Notes under the pieces: generated by a model | The model's database searches: none | Told to the model about the DNA's origin: nothing | What the model saw: only the letters and a program-made list of their open reading frames with translations | DNA from: Candidatus Krumholzibacteriia bacterium | GTDB taxonomy: Bacteria > Krumholzibacteriota > Krumholzibacteriia > LZORAL124-64-63 | Reading direction: 5' to 3' | Assembly (NCBI GenBank): GCA_016744705.1 | Contig: JADGDU010000001.1 | Location: 186,001 to 250,000 of the forward strand | DNA: 64,000 nucleotides | Shown: piece by piece, positions 9,270 through 16,044 of the stretch | Layout: each line of letters opens with the position of its first letter | Numbering within the stretch: position 1 is the first letter of the stretch | Position numbers and translations under genes: made by a program

Positions 9270-10880
9270 GTGACTCCCCCACTCAAAACATCTCAACGGT
9301 TCCACCCTTCCGTTGATGCCATCGAGGAACAGCTAGATCGAATCCTTGCGAGCAAAGACTTCAAAACCACCGAGCGAATTTGTCATTTTCTTCGCTTTAT
9401 TGTGGAAGAGGCCCTGGCCGGCCGAGGAGATCAACTCAAAGGGTACACCGTTGCCACAGCTGTCTATGGCAGGAAAAAAGATTTTGATCCCGCGCAGGAT
9501 CCCGTGGTGCGCACTCAAGCAGGTCGGTTGCGTCAAGCTTTGGAAAGATATTATTTGGTGGCCGGTAGCCATGACTCCATTGTCATCGAAGTACCCAAAG
9601 GACGCTATATTCCCAAATTCACTCACCGCCCCCCCAGGCCCGAATCACCTCCGGCCACACCTCAGGAGAAAGCCTGGCAGGATGCGGCAGTTTCCGTCTT
9701 GCCCCTCGAAAACCTAACTGGCGATCTGGATAAGAATTTCTTAACAATGGGGCTGGCCGAAGACCTCCTCACAGAATTGAACCGGTATGAAGATTTGATC
9801 GTCATTCCCTGCTACCGGATGGCATCTAAAATTGGCCCCTTGGACGTAGACCAGTTTTGCAGAGAATCCGGAACCCGGTTTTACCTGGCAGGTTCGGTAC
9901 GCAGTGATGCCGAGACCACCAAAATCGCCATGCACCTGGTTGACGGCATGACCGGTCGTCAAATTTGGGCACAGGGATTTAAAATCAGTCTGGAAGCGGC
10001 CCACTTTATCAAGACTCAAGAAGAGATTGCCCATCAGGTGGTGGCTGCCATTGCCAGTGAATACGGCATCATTGCCCGGCGCCTCACAGATGAATCCCGA
10101 AAAAAGGCCCCGTCTGATTTAAGCACCTATGAAGCCATGCTCCGTTATTATGCCTATCAGATTACTCCCTCTCCGGAAGCCAGCCCCGCCTGTTTTGAAG
10201 CCCTCCATCGTGCCGCAGAAAGAGAGCCCAATTTTGGCCCCGTCTGGTCTGCGCTGGCGGTCCTCTTTTGCCAGATGTACGCCTTTGGCGCCCCTGGCTT
10301 TGATGACCCATTAAACATCGGGTTGGCCCACGCTCAGCAGGGTGTTGCCCTTGAACCTGGCCGTCAAAGCAGTCTCCTCATTTTGGCTTACGCTACGCTT
10401 CTGAGCAACGACCTTGAATCGTTTAAGGACAAAGCGGCCGCGGCTCTGGAGTTGAACCCTTCCAACCCTTATGCCACAGGCACTTTGGGATACCAGATGG
10501 TACTTGCCGGCGATTTCGAAAAAGGTCGCGAATTATTAGACAGCTCCATGGAACTCAACCCTTTCCATCCTCACTGGTTCAACCACGGAGTTTATCTGGA
10601 CTGTTTTCGGATGGGTGACTTTCACGGGGCGGCTGAATCTATCAGTGGATTCGAAGAGGTAGGGTTCTGGCACCCCGCTCTTTTGGTCTCGGCCCTCGGC
10701 AAACAAGGCCTGAAGCATGAAGCCGCCCCCCATTTGCGTAAGCTCTTAGCTACAAAACCTGATTTTCCTGAACGAGCCAAAGAGTTACTTAGCCGGTCCC
10801 TTAAAGTACCCGACCTGGTAACAGAAATTCTGGATGGTTTGATTTTAGGCGGGATGCCCTTTACAAAGGATAATGACTGA
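9270..10880 (+). CDS. TPR protein with regulator-like N-terminal domain and TolB-N/FlgO-like domain
   Basis: About 536 residues. The first ~110 residues (IEEQLDRILASKDFKTTERI, FLRFIVEEALAGRGDQLKGY, DPVVRTQAGRLRQALERYY, IEVPKGRYIPKF) match a domain common at the N-terminus of one-component regulators and TPR proteins in Planctomycetes and Acidobacteria, probably a winged-helix-like module. Residues ~135-270 match the TolB-N/FlgO-like domain (SVLPLENLTGDLDKNFL...GLAEDLLTELNRY, then AGSVRSDAETTKIAMHLVDG). The rest is TPR-like helices. No transmembrane segment is obvious. The GTG at 9270 is preferred to one at 9255 because GGAG lies 9 bases before it. It diverges from the DUF1254 lipoprotein and may regulate it or the OmpV-like gene downstream; that is inference. 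Confidence 0.75.
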   Translation: MTPPLKTSQRFHPSVDAIEEQLDRILASKDFKTTERICHFLRFIVEEALAGRGDQLKGYTVATAVYGRKKDFDPAQDPVVRTQAGRLRQALERYYLVAGSHDSIVIEVPKGRYIPKFTHRPPRPESPPATPQEKAWQDAAVSVLPLENLTGDLDKNFLTMGLAEDLLTELNRYEDLIVIPCYRMASKIGPLDVDQFCRESGTRFYLAGSVRSDAETTKIAMHLVDGMTGRQIWAQGFKISLEAAHFIKTQEEIAHQVVAAIASEYGIIARRLTDESRKKAPSDLSTYEAMLRYYAYQITPSPEASPACFEALHRAAEREPNFGPVWSALAVLFCQMYAFGAPGFDDPLNIGLAHAQQGVALEPGRQSSLLILAYATLLSNDLESFKDKAAAALELNPSNPYATGTLGYQMVLAGDFEKGRELLDSSMELNPFHPHWFNHGVYLDCFRMGDFHGAAESISGFEEVGFWHPALLVSALGKQGLKHEAAPHLRKLLATKPDFPERAKELLSRSLKVPDLVTEILDGLILGGMPFTKDND

Positions 10881-10960
10881 AGCCAATATGACTGACTTGA
10901 CAGTTTTGCTGGATACTGAAATAGTAGTCAAAACATTTATCAAATTTGAGGTTGTTCAAA

Positions 10961-12268
10961 ATGTTAAGTAACCACCGCATCATTTTCCTGCTGCTCGTGG
11001 CCGTCCTGTTCTTGCAGATGACATTGGCAGAAACCGCTGCCTGCCGTTCTTACGAAGAGAGGGAATGGGGCCTGGGGATGATCATGCGTGGTGCCACCAT
11101 CCCCTTTGCCACCGATGAAACCAGGGTTGCCAGTCTGGTCCCCATGATGTGGTATCAAGGCGAGCGTGTGTATTTCCTGGGTACTGAGGGCGGGGTGATG
11201 CTGTACACCAAAGACAAATGGCGTATCAGTGCCATGGGGCGCATGCACTTTTTCGACATCCCCTCCGATCTGCAGAATGAATATCAAGGCAGCACCGTCG
11301 ATGCGGGCCTGCAGGTCCGTTATGACATATTGGGGCCCACCTATTTTGATTTCGAATTGATGACAGATTTTGAAGGCAATGGCCTGGCCAATTTTCGGTA
11401 CGGCAGTTCTTGGCAATCTCGGCATTTCCAGTTTCATCCTTATGTGGAGTACAAACTTAAAAACCGCAGCTACAACAGTTATTATTATGGACTGGACCAG
11501 GTGGAGGTTGCCGCTGGTGGTGATCTCTCTTTGGGCTTTGTCGGCACTTACCATTTTGTTAGTAACGTCTATGCCTATGGCGCCGCCAAATTCACCCTCC
11601 TTGACCGGCAGGTTCGCGAATCAGAATTTATCAACAAAGATGGCTTGAGTGAAGTTTATCTGGGCTTTGGGCTTTCCAATGATCGCAGCAAGCCCTTAAA
11701 AGCGGAGGTGAGCAATAGGGCCTTCTGGCGCGTGGCTCATGGGTGGGCAACGCCATCCTCACTGGCAGACATCACCCACGGAAATGCAGCAAAGGATGTT
11801 TATAACAACCAGCTGACTTCGATTTTTTATGGCCAACCTCTCACAGACAGCCTGTTTGGTTTGCCCCTGGATCTTTATGTCAACGGTGGTTTGGTTTGGC
11901 ATCATAAATCGGAAGTTCAGGACCACGCTCAGGAAGTGGTGGCGAACATCAAGATTTTCTACACCATACCTTTGCCTGTACGGGTTCGTTTTGGGGTTGC
12001 TGAAGGAGTTTCCTACGTCAATACCATTCCTTATGTGGAAGAAACACAATTAGGGAAAAAAGGTTACAAGCCCAGCAAATTATTGAATTTTCTCGATCTC
12101 TCTCTGGGACTGAATTTTGGAGATATCACCGGCGGCGAGACCATGAAGCATTGGTGGCTGGGATATAGCATTCATCACCGGTCTGCCATTTTTGAGTCGG
12201 CGCAGCACTTTGGCCGCATCAAAGGCGGAAGCAACTTTCAAACTGTTTATCTGCAGTGGCATTATTGA
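10961..12268 (+). CDS. MipA/OmpV-family outer-membrane protein
   Basis: About 435 residues with a signal peptide (MLSNHRIIFLLLVAVLFLQMTLAETAA). The N-terminal half matches the MipA/OmpV pattern: WGLGMIMRGATIPF, ASLVPMMWYQGERVYFLG, then alternating aromatic/polar strands typical of a beta-barrel. The C-terminal half resembles the long OmpV-like proteins of marine gammaproteobacteria: FYGQPLTDSLFGLPLDLYVN, GLVWHHKSEVQ, YTIPLPVRVRFGVAEGVSY, LGYSIHHRSAIFE, and a barrel-type terminal aromatic (VYLQWHY). Probable outer-membrane pore or scaffold. The ATG at 10961 has GAGG 9 bases upstream; a TTG at 10946 is a weaker alternative. It lies 80 bases after the regulator-like gene on the same strand and may be cotranscribed. 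Confidence 0.8.
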   Translation: MLSNHRIIFLLLVAVLFLQMTLAETAACRSYEEREWGLGMIMRGATIPFATDETRVASLVPMMWYQGERVYFLGTEGGVMLYTKDKWRISAMGRMHFFDIPSDLQNEYQGSTVDAGLQVRYDILGPTYFDFELMTDFEGNGLANFRYGSSWQSRHFQFHPYVEYKLKNRSYNSYYYGLDQVEVAAGGDLSLGFVGTYHFVSNVYAYGAAKFTLLDRQVRESEFINKDGLSEVYLGFGLSNDRSKPLKAEVSNRAFWRVAHGWATPSSLADITHGNAAKDVYNNQLTSIFYGQPLTDSLFGLPLDLYVNGGLVWHHKSEVQDHAQEVVANIKIFYTIPLPVRVRFGVAEGVSYVNTIPYVEETQLGKKGYKPSKLLNFLDLSLGLNFGDITGGETMKHWWLGYSIHHRSAIFESAQHFGRIKGGSNFQTVYLQWHY

Positions 12269-12288
12269 TGGCGGAACTGATGCGATCA

Positions 12289-12340
12289 CTAATTCAACAA
12301 AGTCATCTTCCGAACCTAGTTGCCCTTTATCGATAGATCC
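12289..12340 (-). pseudogene. Remnant of a FlgD-like C-terminal-domain coding tail
   Basis: On the minus strand this stretch reads V-R-K-M-T-L-L-N-stop, and 24 bases (12293-12316) are identical to 18714-18737, the last codons of the C25-like gene (V-R-K-M-T-L-L-K-stop). Upstream the frame is broken by a stop and the rest of the domain is missing. It therefore looks like the decayed end of another such gene. Confidence 0.45.
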
Positions 12341-12374
12341 TGATAATAATCTTCCTAGTGATACCTGTATGACC

Positions 12375-12410
12375 CAAAAAAAGATCCACGGTCCGAAAAC
12401 CGTGGATCTT
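12375..12410 (-). terminator. Terminator after the DUF4397 gene
   Basis: On the minus strand AAGATCCACGG pairs with CCGTGGATCTT around a TTTTCGGA-type loop, followed by a run of seven T. It lies 15 bases beyond the stop at 12425: a textbook intrinsic terminator. Confidence 0.92.
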
Positions 12411-12424
12411 TGTTGGGGCTCAAA

Positions 12425-13177
12425 TTAGCGGTACAAGGATTTGACCTGCCCCATAGTGGCATCCTCAGCGGCCACAGTATTGTTGGCAGGCAATTCAATA
12501 ACTGTACCATCAGACAATGCTGCGAACAAACCGAAGGTGGGCTCGGCAGCAAGGAAACCGGATGCGAAGACGACAGCTGCACCACCGGCCAAACCTGACA
12601 AAGGAGCGTCAAATGCGGCGATGGGATCGCCACCAGCAGGAGCCACGGTCAGCACATAGCTAGCTGCCGGGACAGAGATGTATCCTGCGAATGCCTGGTA
12701 TTCCAGACCAGGTACCAAGACACCAACACCGTCAGCACCGATATCAACTGCAGGAGCATCTTGAGCACCGTGGAAAGCCAGCACGCCCACTTCACCCATA
12801 GGAGCACTGGTCTCCAGGGCATTGACGAATAAATCGAAATCATTGCCCAAAATTCCGTTTGCCATGACTACAGTCATAGAACCGGCAGGCAGATTGTACG
12901 TCCAGGTGGCAATAATGTCTTCAGGGCCAGTGCTTCCGCCGGGAGCAATACCAACGGCCAAGTCGGTGTCAGCAGGCAGAGTGACCAGCCCAGTGGCAGC
13001 GCGGAAAGCCAATCCAACAATGGCTGGCTCAGCACCGGCATTCACATAAATGTCTACCGTAGATGCGGCAGGGTCGGGGGAGTTGTGGATGATTTGGATG
13101 GTGGCATCCTGCGCATTGGCAGTTCCGATTCCACTAAATGCGATGACGGCCAGAGCGACCAGCGATAACAATTTCAT
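12425..13177 (-). CDS. Secreted DUF4397 protein with C-terminal VKSLYR tail
   Basis: 250 residues. Signal peptide MKLLSLVALAVIAFSGIGTANA. The mature part holds two DUF4397 (Ig-like) repeats, each opening with a hydrophobic strand plus H-x-(S/A)-P/D-A-P (IQIIHNSPDPAASTVDIYVN and VLAFHGAQDAPAVDIGADG). DUF4397 proteins are exported, of unknown function, and often presumed adhesive or wall-associated. The last residues are MGQVKSLYR, one of four matching tails in this window. The protein is very Ala/Gly/Val-rich and low in charge. A strong ribosome site (GGAGG, about 7 bases before the ATG) and a strong terminator suggest a well-expressed single-gene unit. Confidence 0.88.
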   Translation of the reverse strand: MKLLSLVALAVIAFSGIGTANAQDATIQIIHNSPDPAASTVDIYVNAGAEPAIVGLAFRAATGLVTLPADTDLAVGIAPGGSTGPEDIIATWTYNLPAGSMTVVMANGILGNDFDLFVNALETSAPMGEVGVLAFHGAQDAPAVDIGADGVGVLVPGLEYQAFAGYISVPAASYVLTVAPAGGDPIAAFDAPLSGLAGGAAVVFASGFLAAEPTFGLFAALSDGTVIELPANNTVAAEDATMGQVKSLYR

Positions 13178-13344
13178 TTCAATTCCTCCATTTTAAGATT
13201 TTCCCGTTGTGGGATTGTTTTTTGTTTCCGCAATTTCTCTACTGCGATGGACACAAAGTAATGAAGGACCTATACCGCGTCAATGCTTTGTATAGTTTCT
13301 TTTGCTTTTTCCCTGTACACGTGTTCCGCATGGAAAAACATACC

Positions 13345-13366
13345 CTCAGTATTCAATCGATAGAAA
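13345..13366 (-). pseudogene. Second FlgD-like tail remnant (FYRLNTE)
   Basis: Bases 13345-13366 match 18749-18770 at 21 of 22 positions. In the C25-like gene this codes F-Y-R-L-N-T-E, just before the VRKMTLLK end. Here it begins right after the stop of the DsrE-like gene and leads into unrelated sequence. It looks like gene debris. Confidence 0.4.
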
Positions 13367-13367
13367 G

Positions 13368-13649
13368 TTAAATCGTGATCAACTTCTGGTTTTCTTTTAA
13401 CAAATTGCTCAACGGTTCCCCCCAGAACATCATTTCTAAACCCAGTGCGTCGATTTTTTGTGCAACGCCAAGCTCTTGTGCGCATGATTTGCAGACTGAA
13501 ACCCTAACGCCTACTTCTTTGGCTTCTTGAATCAGAGCTTGAATTGCTAAATTCTCGGTAACGAGAGCAACCGTGGCGCCCCATACGATGACTTCCACTT
13601 CATCCCACCAATTGTGACGCAGGGCGTTCATTCCATACATGAACACCAT
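13368..13649 (-). CDS. DsrE-like family protein, start codon unclear
   Basis: Resembles the small DsrE/DsrF-like fold: DEVEVIVWGATVALV, an EAKEVGVRVSVCKSCAQELG segment with CxxC, LGLEMMFWGEPL. Starting at the ATG at 13649 (MVFMYGMNA) gives 93 residues but drops the first beta-strand. The same frame continues upstream without a stop as LHILWTNDNLITSEK, exactly what the family has at its N-terminus, back to the TAA of the preceding peptidase gene at 13695-13697. None of those codons is ATG, GTG or TTG. So the protein uses an unusual start, is made by read-through of the peptidase stop, or is truncated. Homologues are small sulfur-relay or redox-associated proteins; the role here is unknown. Last gene of the glycyl-radical operon. 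Confidence 0.7.
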   Translation of the reverse strand: MVFMYGMNALRHNWWDEVEVIVWGATVALVTENLAIQALIQEAKEVGVRVSVCKSCAQELGVAQKIDALGLEMMFWGEPLSNLLKENQKLITI

Positions 13650-13694
13650 CTTTTCAGATGTAATTAAATTATCATTTGTCCATAAGATGTGGAG

Positions 13695-15077
13695 TTATTC
13701 TCTGACAGCCTCAACATCGGCAATTGACTTAGGCAAAGGTTTGCCCAGCAACCGTGAGCCATTTGATGTGATCAGAAAGTCCTCTTCATTTCGTATGCCG
13801 CCAAAATCCCTGTATTCATTCACTAATTCATAATTGATAAAATCGGTGAATCGTTTTTCGGACCGCCAAAAATCGATTAGCTCAGGAATAAAATAAATGC
13901 CAGGCTCAATGGTCAAAACAAAGCCTGGTTCCAAAACACGACCCAGGCGAAGAGATTTAAGCCCAAATTGCGTGCTCTTCTTTTCGTTATCGTAGCCAAC
14001 GAACTCTTCCCCAAGGTTTTCCATATCATGAACATCAAGGCCCATCAAATGGCCCAGTCCGCAAGGGAAAAAGAGTGCATGGGCGCCAGCAGCAACAGCG
14101 TCGTCAACGGAGCCTTTCATGAACCCCATTTCCTTCATGCCAGTGGCAATGGTTTTGGCTGCAAGAAGATGAATCTCCTTAAAGGCAATTCCGGGCCTCA
14201 AGGCTTCCACCGCGGCGTTATGCGCGGCCAGTGCGATGCTGTAAATATCCTTTTGACGTTCCGTAAAAGTCTTGTCCACAGGGGCAGTACTGGACATATC
14301 CCCCGCATACCCGAGGAGTGATTCAAAACCGGCATCCAGTAAAAACATCTCCCCGCTTTTGAGAGTATTGCCGTGAAAAAGGTTATGCAGCGTGGCTCCA
14401 CGGGTGGTAGCAATGATGGGAAAAGAAACATTTCCATTTGCTGCCAGGGCCTGTTGGTGAACTGCGGCAGCCACTTCCGCTTCTGTAATTCCCGGCCTCA
14501 CCATTCTCATGGCTGTCAGGTGCATATCAACGGTGGTATTTACTGCCTTTTCAATTTCCAGAATCTCTTCTGGAGCTTTAATGTTTCGCTGCTGCACAAC
14601 TGCTTTTATCAGCTTGATTGATGCAGACTTATTGACGAGGTCCAGATCCATTCCCAGCAATCGGTGGAGTTGAACCTGAATACCCGCGCGGTATGGTGGC
14701 AAATAGTGGACGGGCCTCTTTTGGCCCAATGCCTTCCCAATATATTTGTCTAACTCCGCTAAACTGGCCGTTTCCGTAATCCCCGCTTTTAGAGCACGTT
14801 GGGAAATTGTTGGCTGGGCCCCCATCCAAACGATGTCGTCAATGGTCAGATCATTTCCAAAAATGAAACATTGGCCTTCATCGACATCAATGAGCCCGGT
14901 CAGTTGGGGACTATTGAACCCAAAGTAGTAGAGAAATGTGCTGTCCTGACGAAAGCGGTAAATATTGTGGGCGTAATTCATGGAGCTATCGTTATTGCCA
15001 GGGAAAAGCAGCAAGCCACCGGAAAACTTTTCCATGAGTATTTGCCGTCTTGCTGAATAAATATCTACATCGAACAT
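13695..15077 (-). CDS. Xaa-Pro aminopeptidase / prolidase-type M24 metallopeptidase
   Basis: 460 residues: N-terminal AMP-N domain (RRQILMEKFSGGLLLFPGNN, FRQDSTFLYYFGFN) and C-terminal pita-bread M24 domain. Dinuclear-metal ligands are recognisable: D in LLDAGFESLLGYAGD and D in the same segment, H in GLGHLMGLDVHD, E in LTIEPGIYF and E in GIRNEEDFLIT. It cleaves the bond before proline or hydroxyproline in peptides, or Xaa-Pro dipeptides. No signal peptide, so cytoplasmic. The ATG at 15077 follows AAAGG. It starts 22 bases after the glycyl-radical activase, so it is probably cotranscribed with the hydroxyproline dehydratase pair. That context suggests it releases free proline/hydroxyproline from imported peptides; this is inference. 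Confidence 0.92.
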   Translation of the reverse strand: MFDVDIYSARRQILMEKFSGGLLLFPGNNDSSMNYAHNIYRFRQDSTFLYYFGFNSPQLTGLIDVDEGQCFIFGNDLTIDDIVWMGAQPTISQRALKAGITETASLAELDKYIGKALGQKRPVHYLPPYRAGIQVQLHRLLGMDLDLVNKSASIKLIKAVVQQRNIKAPEEILEIEKAVNTTVDMHLTAMRMVRPGITEAEVAAAVHQQALAANGNVSFPIIATTRGATLHNLFHGNTLKSGEMFLLDAGFESLLGYAGDMSSTAPVDKTFTERQKDIYSIALAAHNAAVEALRPGIAFKEIHLLAAKTIATGMKEMGFMKGSVDDAVAAGAHALFFPCGLGHLMGLDVHDMENLGEEFVGYDNEKKSTQFGLKSLRLGRVLEPGFVLTIEPGIYFIPELIDFWRSEKRFTDFINYELVNEYRDFGGIRNEEDFLITSNGSRLLGKPLPKSIADVEAVRE

Positions 15078-15099
15078 GGATGTCGCCTTTCAAAAATCA

Positions 15100-16008
15100 T
15101 CAATTGAGACGCGCGTCCAACCCGTAATCCTTTAGAATCGCCACCGCTTCTTCCAAGCGTTTCGGGGTAGGCTCTGCAAGGTGATCCGGTTTGGTAATTA
15201 TGCCCAGCATGGAATATTTATTAAGAGCAACATTGTGATACGGCAGAATATCGACCCGCTTAGGTTGGCCCGCCAATTCGGCGAGAAAAGCAGCAGTCTT
15301 TTGGAGGTTATCCAAATCGTCGTTAACCCCTTGGATCATCGGAATTCTGATGTCGATGGTTCGACCAGTTTTCGCCAGGGCTTGCAGGTTGCTCAAAATG
15401 AGATCGTTGCTCACTCCGGTAAATTCCTCATGCTTCACAGCGTCCATCATTTTCAAATCATAAAGGAAGTGTTCGGTGTGTTCCGCAACTTCGAGTAAAA
15501 CATTTTCCGGGGCAAAGCCGGAAGTATCAACAGTGCGGTGGATGTGATTCGCACCACATTTCCTCAACAATTCCATCAGATACTCGGGAAAAATAAGCGG
15601 TTCCCCACCGGAGAAGGAGGCCCCGCCACCAGATTGATCGTAGAGCGTTGTATCTTTCTTAATGACGGTCATCACATCATCCACAGTCATCTCACGGCCC
15701 CACATTTCAGTTGCTTGAGTGGGGCAAACATCAGCACAAATACCGCAAAGCAGGCAAAGGGAGGAGTCGGTAACAATGCCACCGGGGGTGAGCATGCATG
15801 CCTTTTGGGGGCATGAATTGACACATTCCCCACAGCCAATACATTTTTTTGATGTGTATTTTTTCTCTGGCTTTAAAGAATAACTTTCGGGATTGTGGCA
15901 CCATTGGCACCGCAAACCACACCCCTTAAAAAAGATAGTCGTTCTAATGCCGGGGCCATCATTAACTGCGTAGCGTTTTATATCAAATATCAAAGGCGCG
16001 TTTGTCAT
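15100..16008 (-). CDS. Glycyl-radical enzyme activase (radical SAM)
   Basis: 302 residues. Radical-SAM cluster C30-x3-C34-x2-C37 (GCGLRCQWC), preceded by the activase signature DGPGIRTTIFFKGC. An inserted ferredoxin-like region has two 4Fe-4S motifs (CIGCGECVNSCP and CLLCGICADVCP), as in activases of the dehydratase/decarboxylase glycyl-radical enzymes rather than the short PFL activase. SAM-binding FSGGEPL is present. It generates the glycyl radical on the partner encoded 36 bases upstream (16045-18516). ATG at 16008 with GGAAAG about 10 bases upstream. It is oxygen-sensitive and works in anaerobic conditions. Confidence 0.95.
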   Translation of the reverse strand: MTNAPLIFDIKRYAVNDGPGIRTTIFFKGCGLRCQWCHNPESYSLKPEKKYTSKKCIGCGECVNSCPQKACMLTPGGIVTDSSLCLLCGICADVCPTQATEMWGREMTVDDVMTVIKKDTTLYDQSGGGASFSGGEPLIFPEYLMELLRKCGANHIHRTVDTSGFAPENVLLEVAEHTEHFLYDLKMMDAVKHEEFTGVSNDLILSNLQALAKTGRTIDIRIPMIQGVNDDLDNLQKTAAFLAELAGQPKRVDILPYHNVALNKYSMLGIITKPDHLAEPTPKRLEEAVAILKDYGLDARLN

Positions 16009-16044
16009 CGGTGCGGCTTTCCTGCAAAATACATATTACCCAGT

